Of a DNA stretch of 64,000 bases, positions 44,323-52,774 are shown one piece after another. A program made the position numbers and the translations under genes. Source of the stretch: GWE2-51-13 sp041736705 (GTDB lineage Bacteria; Bacillota_I; Bacilli_A; Erysipelotrichales; Erysipelotrichaceae); the NCBI GenBank assembly GCA_041736705.1, contig JBGSTC010000017.1, positions 97,083-161,082 of the forward strand, written 5' to 3'. The notes beneath the pieces are model-generated. The model saw only the letters and a list, made by a program, of their open reading frames with translations, did not search any database and had not been told where the DNA came from. The first letter of the stretch is position 1. Each line of letters starts with the position of its first letter.

Positions 44323-44628
44323 TTATTTCTTCTTGATTCTAGTTAGGACAACGACTTTCCCGAAGTTTTCACGATCCCCTTCTTCGATCTTGGTTTCACT
44401 TTCCCATTTCGTCTTGCTGTGATTCATCATCGTTTTCTTTAGGTAGTGGATTTCGCTATGTTTCAAGCGAAATCCCTCGTCAGAGATGGACTCGCCGCGT
44501 TGGTTCTTGATCCCCGCACCGCTAAGACGGATCTCTTTAATGTCATCGGTTTGGTCAAGCAGGAAGTTCATCCATCGCCGCACTTCATCCCTGACGCTTT
44601 CTCCGAAAATCTCCCGTTTGAACCGCAT
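44323..44628 (-). CDS. hypothetical protein, 101 residues
   Basis: Starts at the ATG at 44628, which follows GGAGGGAAG and a promoter with a perfect TTGACA; the open frame to 44667 lacks support. The product is small, basic and charged (RDEVRRWMNFLLDQ near the start, VVVLTRIKKK at the end) with no membrane helix or motif I know. It is not part of the Bacillus gene order at this spot. I cannot propose a function. Confidence 0.6.
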   Translation of the reverse strand: MRFKREIFGESVRDEVRRWMNFLLDQTDDIKEIRLSGAGIKNQRGESISDEGFRLKHSEIHYLKKTMMNHSKTKWESETKIEEGDRENFGKVVVLTRIKKK

Positions 44629-44654
44629 CTTCTTCCCTCCATCGTGGTTTTTCC

Positions 44655-44683
44655 ATCCTATTACCACCTGGGGTTGTTGTCAA
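44655..44683 (-). promoter_or_regulatory. promoter of the 101-residue hypothetical gene
   Basis: Consensus TTGACA (44678-44683), 17-bp spacer, TAGGAT (44655-44660) on the minus strand. Confidence 0.6.
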
Positions 44684-44762
44684 GGAGGATTACACCGATT
44701 CGCGGTAAAATGAAACGCAAACTATCGTGGGTAGTATAATTTGACGGAAAGGGGCGATCTCG

Positions 44763-45161
44763 ATGTTCTCTTTGCGACTCAAGCAATTACGGGAATCCAA
44801 GGAAATCAGCCAACAGGATGTGGCGGATTTTTTGCATTACTCCCAACAATCCGTCGCGAAGTGGGAGAACGGTCTCGGTATGCCTCCGGCGGATGTATTG
44901 TCTTCGATCGCTCTTTATTTCAAGGTGAGCGTCGATTACCTGATCGGTCATGATCTTGTCGTTTCCGAAGATTCCGGCGAGTATGTGACGGCACAGGATC
45001 TGGTGATCCGCTTGGTAAAACATCCAGTCCTCGCGGAACATTCAGGTTACGACCCGAAAGTATTGAGTGAACGTGAATTGGTTATGCTCAGCACGGATGT
45101 CCTGGCCATGATTCAAATCGCCGCCCGTCGATTCATCCGCATCCCCGAATCCGATCAATAA
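44763..45161 (+). CDS. XRE-family helix-turn-helix regulator
   Basis: 132 residues. The N-terminal HTH_3 domain (LRLKQLRESKEISQQDVADFL, split here as LKQLRESKEIS and QQDVADFL) recognises DNA through YSQQSVAKWENG. ALYFKVSVDYLIGHD closes the domain. The C-terminal about 65 residues are of unknown fold and lack a ligand-binding signature. A perfect TATAAT -10 lies at 44735-44740 and an AAGGGG site before the ATG. Convergent to prmC with a shared terminator. Targets are unknown. Confidence 0.85.
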   Translation: MFSLRLKQLRESKEISQQDVADFLHYSQQSVAKWENGLGMPPADVLSSIALYFKVSVDYLIGHDLVVSEDSGEYVTAQDLVIRLVKHPVLAEHSGYDPKVLSERELVMLSTDVLAMIQIAARRFIRIPESDQ

Positions 45162-45190
45162 AAAAGGGCTCCGCTTCGGCGGACCCTTTT
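45161..45190. terminator. bidirectional terminator between the XRE gene and prmC
   Basis: An imperfect stem (AAAAGGG-TCCGC with GCGGA-CCCTTTT, one bulged C, TTCG loop) flanked by As and Ts, between convergent stop codons. Confidence 0.75.
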
Positions 45191-46043
45191 ACTTAGTATT
45201 GCGATAAATCATCAACATCCTGTCTTTCCCATGCATGTCTTGACGGATGATTACTTCATCGTCGGGGAGGGCTTCTTTCGCAAGTCGCGTCAGGATTTCA
45301 CCTTGATTCCATCCGATCTCGAAGCCAAGCATCCCGCCGGGATTGACGATCTTGTCCGCATCTTCGAAGATTCGTTTATAGAAGAGTAGGCCGTCTTCTC
45401 CGCCGAATAGGGCGACGTGGGGTTCGAATCCCTTCACGCTCTCCTCAAGCAATTCGTCTTGGGGGATGTAGGGGGGATTGCATACCAGGACATCCAAGCG
45501 GATGTTTTTTTCTTTGAGGGGTTCAAGCAGGTCGCCACAGAAGAATTCGATGTCGGCGCCTAATTTTTCCGCATTTTCTTTCGCCACTTCGATGGCTTTA
45601 TCGCTGATATCCCCGGCATAAACGTGAAGCCGCGGTTCTTCCAGTTTCAAGCTGATCGCCAGGCAACCGCTTCCCGTACCGATGTCCGCAAGGACGAAGG
45701 ATTCGCGATCCGCATAGCGTTCATCGAAGTCCGCCAGCAGGTTGGCGACCAGTTCTTCCGTCTCCGGACGAGGGATGAGGACACGTTCATCCACGATGAA
45801 ATCGCGTCCGTAGAAATATTGGGTACCCAACACATAACCGAAGGGTTCTTGTGTACATAATCGGTCGATCTTTTCGATATAAAGTTCGATGAAGATTTCT
45901 TCGGCTTCGTTTTCCATTTCGAGATACAGGTTACGTCCCTCGCGAAGTAAAAGTTCGTTCGCCATCAGTTTGGCATACGATTCGGGTAAGTCGCTGGCGA
46001 CGAGTTTCTCTTGTGCCGTTTTTAAAAGTGTTCTTAGTTTCAT
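45189..46043 (-). CDS. prmC: release factor glutamine methyltransferase
   Basis: Methylates the GGQ glutamine of RF1/RF2. 284 residues: N-terminal helical domain, SAM motif LADIGTGSGCLAISL, and the catalytic NPPYIP. It is coupled to prfA, whose product is its substrate: the prmC start overlaps the prfA stop by four bases. Confidence 0.95.
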   Translation of the reverse strand: MKLRTLLKTAQEKLVASDLPESYAKLMANELLLREGRNLYLEMENEAEEIFIELYIEKIDRLCTQEPFGYVLGTQYFYGRDFIVDERVLIPRPETEELVANLLADFDERYADRESFVLADIGTGSGCLAISLKLEEPRLHVYAGDISDKAIEVAKENAEKLGADIEFFCGDLLEPLKEKNIRLDVLVCNPPYIPQDELLEESVKGFEPHVALFGGEDGLLFYKRIFEDADKIVNPGGMLGFEIGWNQGEILTRLAKEALPDDEVIIRQDMHGKDRMLMIYRNTK

Positions 46044-47113
46044 TCTTCCCCTGCCAGTTTACGCTTCTGGTCTTCCGCCAACAAGGCGTCGATGACATCG
46101 CCAAGCTTGCCTTCCATGATGCGGTCCAATTGATTCAAGGTGAATCCGATGCGATGGTCGGTGACGCGGTTTTGGGGGTAGTTGTACGTGCGGATCTTCT
46201 CGGAGCGGTCTCCTGTCCCGATTTTCGATCTGCGGAAAACCCCTTTTTCTTCATCGAAGCGGCGTTGCATCTCTTCAAAGACACGGGCACGGATGATCCG
46301 TAGCGCCGTGGCGCGGTTGTCGTGCTGGGAGCGTCCGTCCTGACAGTTGACGCTGATGCCGGTCGGGACGTGGGTGATCCGTACGGCGGAGTCGGTCTTA
46401 TTGACGTGCTGGCCGCCGGCGCCGGAGGAACGATGGGTTTCGACGGTCAGGTCGGCCGGGTTGATTTCGATGTCTTGTTCTTCCGCATCCGGCATCACCA
46501 GCACCGTCGCGGTGGAGGTGTGGATGCGTCCTTGGGTTTCGGTCTTCGGTACGCGTTGGACACGATGCGCGCCGGATTCGAACTTGAAATACTTATGCGC
46601 TTCTTCGCCCTTCACCAAGAACGAAATCATGGTGTATCCGCCGGCTTCCGCCTCGGAGGCTTCCATCAGTTCGGTCTTGAAGCCTGCGATTTCACAATAG
46701 CGCATATACATGCGATACAGGTCGCCGGCGAAGATGTTGCCTTCGTCCCCGCCTGCGGCACCCCGGATTTCCACGATGGCGTTGTGGTCGTCGTTGGGGT
46801 CTTTGGGGATGAGAAGAAGATGCAGTTTCTCCACCATTTCGTCGCGTTGCGGCAACAGTTCATCCAACTCCATTTGCGCCATTTCCTGGATTTCGGGATC
46901 GTTTTCTTCGGCCAGATGTTGCGCCTGTTCGATATGGGAAAGAATCTGTTTGAACAGCTTGTAGGTTTCGACGGTTTGACGCAACGAAGCCTGTTCTTTA
47001 TTGATCTTGGTCATCTCGCGCGGATTCGAAATGATTTCGGGACGCATCAGCATCTCGTAGAGTTCCTCGAATCGGCGACTCATTTCTTCTAATCGTTGGA
47101 TCATGACATCCAT
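46040..47113 (-). CDS. prfA: peptide chain release factor 1
   Basis: Recognises UAA/UAG and triggers peptide release. 357 residues. The GGQ loop reads SSGAGGQHVNKTDSAV and the tripeptide anticodon region is in RVQRVPKTETQGRIHTS. The ATG follows AGGAG by seven bases. Confidence 0.96.
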   Translation of the reverse strand: MDVMIQRLEEMSRRFEELYEMLMRPEIISNPREMTKINKEQASLRQTVETYKLFKQILSHIEQAQHLAEENDPEIQEMAQMELDELLPQRDEMVEKLHLLLIPKDPNDDHNAIVEIRGAAGGDEGNIFAGDLYRMYMRYCEIAGFKTELMEASEAEAGGYTMISFLVKGEEAHKYFKFESGAHRVQRVPKTETQGRIHTSTATVLVMPDAEEQDIEINPADLTVETHRSSGAGGQHVNKTDSAVRITHVPTGISVNCQDGRSQHDNRATALRIIRARVFEEMQRRFDEEKGVFRRSKIGTGDRSEKIRTYNYPQNRVTDHRIGFTLNQLDRIMEGKLGDVIDALLAEDQKRKLAGEE

Positions 47114-47125
47114 GGGGTTTCTCCT

Positions 47126-48502
47126 TTAGTTGACTTCAAGCGTTAGGTTGCGGATCCATGCCCCCGAGAAATAGCGTTTCAACCCGACGATGACGCGTAC
47201 CAGTTGTTCGACCTGGACCAGAAGGAAGACCAGGGCGATGCTTTCGATACGGACGACCGAGACAAGGAAGAACGCGGTCGGTAAACCGACCAGCCAGAGG
47301 ATGCCGGAATCCAAGAACGCCAGGAACTTGGAATCTCCGCCCGCACGCAGCGAGCCGAAGATGATGACGTTGAATAAGCGTAATGAGAGCCGTAGAGCGA
47401 AGACGCGGACGATGAGGATTGCCTGCGTCACGACGACGGGGTCGCTCAGGTTGAACATCGCGACCAAGGGGCTAGCCCCCAAGAGGACGCTGATCGAGAG
47501 GATGACCGAGAAGATCACCGCGACGGAGATGAAGGCGTTGCCCGTCTTCTTGGCACGCTCCAGTGAACCGCTTCCCAACTCCGCCCCCAGGATCGCCGCG
47601 TTGGCGGTACTGATGCCCTGGATCATGAAGAGGAAGAGGTTGGCGATCTGGTTGCCCACATAATAGCTTTCCATGGCTTGGGCGCCGAGGCTCCCGAAGG
47701 CGCGGATATATAAGGTGGATCCCAGCGCGAAGAACGCTTCGTTGACGATCAGAGGATAGGAGCGTTTCAGGATCGACGCCGCGAAATCGCGTTTGAACCC
47801 GAACATTTCCCCAAGACTCCCCATGAACGGTTGTTTGCTTCGGTAAGAATAGACGATATAGGTGATCAAACCGAGGGTTTGCGAGATGACGGTCGCCAAG
47901 GCGGCGCCGCGTACGCCCAGTACAGGCATACCAAACATCCCGAAGATCAAGACATAGCTGAGGAATATTTTCAGTGCCATCGACGCCGTTCCGATAATCA
48001 AAGGGACATGCGTTTTATGGATGGAGCGATAAGCGAAACTGAAGGTCATCATCAGGATGGTCGGAAGATACCCGAACAATGCGACACTGAGGTATTGGCT
48101 CGAATACGCCAGGACCTTCGGATCGTCGAGATAGAAGCGCAACAACGGTCCGCTGAAGAAGAAGGCGGCGGTTGCGAAGAGAAGGGCGATCAGACTCGTC
48201 ATCGCCAATCCCAATCCGAACGAACGACGTTGACGGTGGGTATCATGCGCCCCGTAGAACTGCGTCATGAAGATGCCTGCGCCGGATGCGGCGCCAAACG
48301 CCACGGTGATCGCCATCGTATCGATCTGTGCGGCGGTTCCGACCGCGGTCACTTGTCCGATACTGGAGACCAACATCGTATCGACGATCCCCATCGCCGA
48401 GGAAAGAAGTTGCTGAAGGGCGAGGGGAAGTGAAATCAGTAATACCTTTTTATAGAATTCCTTCGTTCCGAGATAGGGTTGAACGAGATGACGTAAGGTC
48501 AT
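47126..48502 (-). CDS. MATE family efflux transporter
   Basis: 458 residues with about twelve membrane helices in two homologous halves. The first half has SLPLALQQLLSSAMGIVDTML, the usual MATE opening. Exports cationic drugs or metabolites in exchange for Na+ or H+. It is inserted between tdk and prfA, a place without a MATE gene in Bacillus, and is packed tightly (stop of tdk to start: zero spacing). Confidence 0.88.
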   Translation of the reverse strand: MTLRHLVQPYLGTKEFYKKVLLISLPLALQQLLSSAMGIVDTMLVSSIGQVTAVGTAAQIDTMAITVAFGAASGAGIFMTQFYGAHDTHRQRRSFGLGLAMTSLIALLFATAAFFFSGPLLRFYLDDPKVLAYSSQYLSVALFGYLPTILMMTFSFAYRSIHKTHVPLIIGTASMALKIFLSYVLIFGMFGMPVLGVRGAALATVISQTLGLITYIVYSYRSKQPFMGSLGEMFGFKRDFAASILKRSYPLIVNEAFFALGSTLYIRAFGSLGAQAMESYYVGNQIANLFLFMIQGISTANAAILGAELGSGSLERAKKTGNAFISVAVIFSVILSISVLLGASPLVAMFNLSDPVVVTQAILIVRVFALRLSLRLFNVIIFGSLRAGGDSKFLAFLDSGILWLVGLPTAFFLVSVVRIESIALVFLLVQVEQLVRVIVGLKRYFSGAWIRNLTLEVN

Positions 48503-49099
48503 CTACCGTTCCAACTGCGGTTTATTCTTGACCACGTGGCAATGACGGCAGCGTGCTTCATAGCTCTCCGCCGCGCCGACCAGGATGATCGGGTCGAAAT
48601 AACTCGCAGGTTCTCCGTTCACCAAACGTTGCGTACGTGTCGCAGGCGCTCCACAGGTCATGCAGACCGCGGTCAGCTTCGTGACGAATTCCGCCGTCGT
48701 GATCAGTTTCGGCATGACGCCGAAGGGTTCTCCGCGGAAATCGGTATCCAAGCCGGCCACCATCACGCGTTTCCCTTGTTTCGCCAACAAGTCGCAGACT
48801 GCGACGATGTCTTCCGAAAAGAACTGGACTTCATCGACGGCCACCACATCGGTTTCGTCTTTCACATAGTCCAGGATTTGTTTGGGATCGTTGATGATGA
48901 TCGACTCGACGGACGAACCTCCGTGGGAGACGACCTTGGTCTCGCTATAACGGTTGTCGATGGCGGGCTTGAAGACCAGGATGTTCTTTTTCGCGAACTC
49001 CAGGACTTTGATGCGGCGGATCAACTCTTCGGTTTTACCGGCGAACATGCAACCCGAGATCACTTCGATATAACCCGGGCGATACAATTGATACATCAT
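48503..49099 (-). CDS. tdk: thymidine kinase
   Basis: Type II thymidine kinase for dTMP salvage. 198 residues. P-loop SGCMFAGKTEELIR, Walker B-like VAVDEVQFF, and the zinc cysteines CMTCGAP and CRHC near the C-terminus. Two methionines stand in tandem (49099 and 49096). AGAGGTG is compatible with either. Confidence 0.94.
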   Translation of the reverse strand: MMYQLYRPGYIEVISGCMFAGKTEELIRRIKVLEFAKKNILVFKPAIDNRYSETKVVSHGGSSVESIIINDPKQILDYVKDETDVVAVDEVQFFSEDIVAVCDLLAKQGKRVMVAGLDTDFRGEPFGVMPKLITTAEFVTKLTAVCMTCGAPATRTQRLVNGEPASYFDPIILVGAAESYEARCRHCHVVKNKPQLER

Positions 49100-49179
49100 A
49101 GGGGCACCTCTTTTTACGTTCTTATTCTATCATAATTATCGGGGGTCGAACCCTTGAATCGGTCGTCGAACACGATAAA

Positions 49180-49203
49180 AAGGAACAGGCTTCCCTGTTC
49201 CTT
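49180..49203 (-). terminator. terminator after rpmE
   Basis: A 10-bp stem AAGGAACAGG/CCTGTTCCTT with a CTTC loop, followed on the minus strand by TTTTTATC. Confidence 0.88.
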
Positions 49204-49215
49204 CGCTGTGTTGAA

Positions 49216-49425
49216 CTAGTCTTGTTTTGTGCCGTATTTACGGTTGAACTTCTCGATACGTCCTTGCGCAGCGGCGAAACGTTGACGTCCGGTATAGAAC
49301 GGGTGGCAGTTCGAGCAGGTGTCGACGCGGATTTCTTTCAAAACCGAGCCGGAATCGAATTCGTTACCGCAAGTGGTGCAGTGAACTTTAACCTTGTTGT
49401 AAGTGGGGTGAATGCCTTTTTTCAT
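49216..49425 (-). CDS. rpmE: 50S ribosomal protein L31, zinc-binding type
   Basis: 69 residues from the ATG at 49425 (MKKGIHPTYNKV), with GGAG nine bases upstream. The four zinc-site residues appear as CTTC and CSNC, marking the C+ form that is usually replaced by a zinc-free paralogue under zinc limitation. HPFYTGRQRFAAAQGRIEKF is the conserved C-terminus. It heads the tdk-prfA region as in many Firmicutes, with a terminator in between. Confidence 0.95.
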   Translation of the reverse strand: MKKGIHPTYNKVKVHCTTCGNEFDSGSVLKEIRVDTCSNCHPFYTGRQRFAAAQGRIEKFNRKYGTKQD

Positions 49426-49446
49426 GGTGGTGGATCTCCTTCCGCC

Positions 49447-49467
49447 TTGGACTCCATGTGAATCCAA
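49447..49467 (-). promoter_or_regulatory. hairpin in the rpmE leader, possible L31 autoregulatory element
   Basis: The rpmE 5' leader can fold TTGGATT with the GAGTCCAA segment (49461-49467 with 49447-49455 on the minus strand) into a hairpin just ahead of the ribosome-binding site. Leader RNAs that bind L31 are known in Firmicutes. Identity with that class is a guess. Confidence 0.3.
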
Positions 49468-49630
49468 AGTAAGTGCGTGTTAAGTTTATCATAGGTGATG
49501 GGAATATGCAAGAACCGAAATTTAGGATCGAAACACCCGTCTTTACATGGATAATCTTGCCTGATTTCGTTGGTTTTTTCTTTTTTTTTTGCCAGTTTTT
49601 CTCCTACTTGATCGCAGTAAAGATGTGTTG

Positions 49631-49645
49631 TTAACCATGGGTTAA
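49631..49645. promoter_or_regulatory. palindrome upstream of the XRE-TPR operon
   Basis: TTAACC-ATG-GGTTAA is a perfect 6+6 inverted repeat, and two more TTAAC-type half sites (CTTAACTTAACC) follow within 25 bp. All lie about 30-45 bp upstream of the -35 of the XRE-TPR gene, so a regulator binding site is plausible. Confidence 0.4.
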
Positions 49646-49675
49646 TTTTGTATACTTAACTTAACCAGGCGTGTG

Positions 49676-49704
49676 TTGTATCGGACAATGTCGCGACCTA
49701 TAAT
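49676..49704 (+). promoter_or_regulatory. promoter of the XRE-TPR / ABC operon
   Basis: TTGTAT (49676-49681), 17-bp spacer, perfect TATAAT (49699-49704). Transcription would begin about 12 bp before the start codon region. Confidence 0.7.
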
Positions 49705-49722
49705 GAGACCTGAGGTGGAAAC

Positions 49723-50826
49723 ATGAAAGAAATACGGATCGGAAACAAGATCATCGAGAAACGCAAGGAACTGAAACTGACCCAGGAAGAACTGGCGGTT
49801 CATTTGGGCGTTTCCAAGCCCGCCGTCTCCAAGTGGGAAAGCGGTCAGAGTTATCCCGACATCACCTTGTTGCCGGTCATCGCGACCTATTTCGACATCA
49901 CCGTCGACGAATTGTTCGATTATCAACCGCAACTTACCAAGCAAGAGATACGGAAAGTCTATCGCCGTCTCGCCGAGCGCTTCGCGCAGGAACCCTTCGA
50001 CGAGGTATTGACCGAGTTGAACGCCCTCATGAAGAAGTACTATTCCTGTTGGCCGTTGTTGCTGAATCTCGGAATCTTGTTGATGAACCACGCCGACCTT
50101 GCAGGACCGGTCGAGCGACGTAACGAAATCTTGCAGGAAGCCATCCGCCTCTTCGAGCGGATCGAGCAGAATTGCGACGATCCTCGAATCTTAAGACAAA
50201 CCCCGCTATTTAAGGCGACCTGTTGGATGATGACGGGGAACCCCAACGAAGTCATCGACCTGCTCTCCGATACGGACGAAATTAAACTGAACCCCGACAT
50301 TTTGCTCGCCAACGCCTACCTCATGAAACAAGAGAACGAGAAAGCCTTGAATTTGCTTCAAGGGTCGATCTTTACGGATCTGTTGTCCATCGTCGGGGCG
50401 ATGCCGGGGCTGATGGCGATCTATGCCGCCCAACCCGGGACTTTGGATCGATGGTCGCAAAGCATCGAGCGATTGATCGACATCTTCGACCTCGACCATC
50501 TCCACCCTGCCTCCGTCCTGCCGTTCCACATCAACGCCGCCGCCCTTTATCTCAGTCAAAACAGGGTCGATCTAGCGTTGCACCACCTTGAACGGTATGC
50601 CCGCATCGCCTGTGAACCCGGATTGTTTCCGTTCACGCTGAAGGGCAATGCGCAGTTCGACCACATCCAAGCCCTCATCGAGTCCTTGGATCTGGGAAGT
50701 CTCGCCCCGCGTAGCGACCAAGCGATCAAGCAGTCGTTTAAGGATTTATTGAAACACCCCGCGTTTGAGAGTCTTGCGGAAAACGACCGGTTCAAACGGA
50801 TCGTCCGCGACCTCGATGCCCTTTAG
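49723..50826 (+). CDS. XRE regulator with C-terminal helical (TPR-like) sensor domain
   Basis: 367 residues. Residues 1-65 are an HTH_3 domain (GVSKPAVSKWESGQ is the recognition helix region). The remaining 300 residues are helical repeats (for example NEVIDLLSDTDE and NEKALNLLQGS) similar to TPR regulators that sense peptides or protein partners. It is the first gene of an operon with a PLDc_N peptide and an ABC exporter. I infer it controls that operon, possibly through the palindrome upstream. A GAGGTGG site precedes the ATG. Confidence 0.85.
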   Translation: MKEIRIGNKIIEKRKELKLTQEELAVHLGVSKPAVSKWESGQSYPDITLLPVIATYFDITVDELFDYQPQLTKQEIRKVYRRLAERFAQEPFDEVLTELNALMKKYYSCWPLLLNLGILLMNHADLAGPVERRNEILQEAIRLFERIEQNCDDPRILRQTPLFKATCWMMTGNPNEVIDLLSDTDEIKLNPDILLANAYLMKQENEKALNLLQGSIFTDLLSIVGAMPGLMAIYAAQPGTLDRWSQSIERLIDIFDLDHLHPASVLPFHINAAALYLSQNRVDLALHHLERYARIACEPGLFPFTLKGNAQFDHIQALIESLDLGSLAPRSDQAIKQSFKDLLKHPAFESLAENDRFKRIVRDLDAL

Positions 50827-50835
50827 GAGAACCCC

Positions 50836-51039
50836 ATGGAAAAACTCATCGAATACCTCCCTTTTCTGATCCCGATCATCCTTCTTGAACTTGTATTGGC
50901 CATCACCGCCTTGATCCATCTCTTGAAACACCCCGATGTGAAGTTCGGAAACAAGACGATCTGGATCTTCGTCGTGCTTTTCCTTCAGATCATCGGTCCG
51001 ATCCTTTACTTCACGATCGGACGTAGCGACCAATCATGA
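50836..51039 (+). CDS. PLDc_N domain small membrane protein (YxlE-like)
   Basis: 67 residues with two membrane helices (about 8-28 and 43-62) and the family pattern LIHLLKHP, then W-x-F-x-V and a closing GPILYFTIGR. This is the PLDc_N domain, found alone in B. subtilis YxlE and in bacteriocin-immunity-like peptides. Its stop overlaps the ABC ATPase start (ATGA). In B. subtilis the homologous YxlE is encoded just before the YxlFG ABC transporter. The exact function is unknown. Confidence 0.82.
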   Translation: MEKLIEYLPFLIPIILLELVLAITALIHLLKHPDVKFGNKTIWIFVVLFLQIIGPILYFTIGRSDQS

Positions 51040-51953
51040 ACGTCCTTTCGTTACGGAACGTGTCGAAGCGCTTTGGTTCCCTGAAGGTGATCGACGGACT
51101 GAGTTTCGATGTGGAAGAAGGCATCGTTTTCGGCTTTGTGGGAAAGAACGGGGCGGGAAAGACCACGACCATGAAAATGATCCTGGGTTTGCTTGCCTGC
51201 GATTCAGGGACGATCCGCGTCTGCGATGAGGAAGTTTCCTTCGGGGAAACTTCGACCAACCGGCATATCGGCTATCTACCGGATGTCCCCGAGTTCTATG
51301 GCTACATGAAAGCCAAGGAATATTTAGCGTTGTGCGGGGAAATCACGGGATTGTCGAGTGCCCAGATCCGATCACGCAGCGACGAATTGCTTGGCTTGGT
51401 CGGTCTAAGCGGGGTGGAACGGAAGATTTCCACCTATTCGCGCGGGATGAAGCAACGCTTGGGGATCGCCCAGGCACTGTTGAATTCCCCGAAACTGTTG
51501 ATCTGCGACGAACCGACGTCGGCGTTGGATCCGATCGGACGCAGCGAGATCCTGTCGATCCTCCAAGCGGCGAAGAAATATACGACTGTCCTCTTCTCCA
51601 CCCACATCTTGTCGGATGTCGAGCGGATCTGCGACCGGGTCGGGATCCTGAACGATGGAAAATTGATGCTTGAGGGGGACTTGGTCGACATCAAGAGCCG
51701 TCATCGCGAGAATACGGTGACGCTTGAATTTGAAAGCACCCATGACCTTCAGGAACTCCAACGTACATTCAGCGAACTTTCGTTCGTATCGTCCGTCGAA
51801 CTCCAGAACCGATCCTTGCTTGTCCGAATGAGCGATACGATCGACGGAAACCAACAACTACTCGAATATCTGACCCGCTCGAAACTTATGTTGTTGAAGT
51901 ATGAAGTCGGCGAACCGACCCTTGAGAGTCTGTTCATGGAGATCATCAAATGA
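51036..51953 (+). CDS. ABC transporter ATP-binding protein (YxlF-like)
   Basis: 305 residues. Walker A GKNGAGKTTT, signature YSRGMKQRLGIAQAL, Walker B LLICDEPTSALDPIGR and the switch STHILSDVER. A C-terminal about 80-residue extension is typical of bacitracin/lantibiotic-type exporters. It is coupled by 4-bp overlaps to the genes on both sides. Confidence 0.88.
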   Translation: MNVLSLRNVSKRFGSLKVIDGLSFDVEEGIVFGFVGKNGAGKTTTMKMILGLLACDSGTIRVCDEEVSFGETSTNRHIGYLPDVPEFYGYMKAKEYLALCGEITGLSSAQIRSRSDELLGLVGLSGVERKISTYSRGMKQRLGIAQALLNSPKLLICDEPTSALDPIGRSEILSILQAAKKYTTVLFSTHILSDVERICDRVGILNDGKLMLEGDLVDIKSRHRENTVTLEFESTHDLQELQRTFSELSFVSSVELQNRSLLVRMSDTIDGNQQLLEYLTRSKLMLLKYEVGEPTLESLFMEIIK

Positions 51954-52714
51954 GAAGCTACATCGCGTTTTGTAAGAAGGAAGTCCTGGAAAATCTTCGT
52001 ACCCATAAGGTGTTGATCCTGATGATCGTGTTCTTGTTGTTCGGGATGATGAGTCCCCTCACGGCGAAACTGATGCCTGAGATCTTTAAGTCCCTCGCGT
52101 TGGACGGCATCGTCATCACGATCCCCGAACCGACCGCCTTGGACGCCTATGCCCAGTTCTTCAAGAACACTTCCCAAATGGGTTTGCTTGTCGTCCTGTT
52201 GGTGTTCGGTGGAATGCTTTCCAACGAAATCACGAAGGGGACGCTCATCAACATGGTCACCAAAGGCCTGTCGCGTCCTGTCGTGATCCTCAGCAAGTTC
52301 ACCGTCGCTTCGCTCCTCTGGACACTCACCCTGCTGGCTTCCTTCGCCACGACCTTCGGCTATACCGCCTATTTGTTTGGTTCGGGGGTACAACCCAACC
52401 TGGTGTTCTCAATCTTCTGTCTTTGGCTCTTCGGACTCTTCCTGCTCGCCTGCCTTCTCTTCTTCAGTTCATTCACCTCCGGCAACTTCGCCGGGTTGGC
52501 CCTCACAGCCGTATCGCTTCTGATTTTGCTTATTCTCGACATCTTCCCGCGACTCCATGCCTTGAATCCGATTTCCCTTGCCTCGCTGAATACCACCCTG
52601 CTGAGCGGTGCGGCGCAAGTCTCGGACTTGTCGACCCCCATTGGAGTTACTCTGGGGTTGACCATCCTCTTGCTTGGATCGTCGATGATGGTCTTCAGAC
52701 GTCGGAAACTCTAG
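51950..52714 (+). CDS. ABC-2 type permease (YxlG-like)
   Basis: 254 residues, six predicted membrane helices. The cytoplasmic start CKKEVLENLRTHKVLILMI is characteristic of ABC-2 permeases (NatB/YxlG-like), and the NEITKGTLINMVTKGLSR amphipathic segment follows the second helix. The partner of the preceding ATPase; the exported substrate is unknown. Confidence 0.85.
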   Translation: MRSYIAFCKKEVLENLRTHKVLILMIVFLLFGMMSPLTAKLMPEIFKSLALDGIVITIPEPTALDAYAQFFKNTSQMGLLVVLLVFGGMLSNEITKGTLINMVTKGLSRPVVILSKFTVASLLWTLTLLASFATTFGYTAYLFGSGVQPNLVFSIFCLWLFGLFLLACLLFFSSFTSGNFAGLALTAVSLLILLILDIFPRLHALNPISLASLNTTLLSGAAQVSDLSTPIGVTLGLTILLLGSSMMVFRRRKL

Positions 52715-52754
52715 AAAAAAAGACGGTAGGCGCAATCGCACTTACCGTCTTTTT
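52714..52754. terminator. bidirectional terminator between the ABC permease and hydrolase
   Basis: GACGGTA/TACCGTC stem (52721-52727 with 52742-52748), bounded by A/T-runs on both sides, serving convergent transcripts. Confidence 0.85.
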
Positions 52755-52774
52755 CATTGATTCGGATCGACTGG

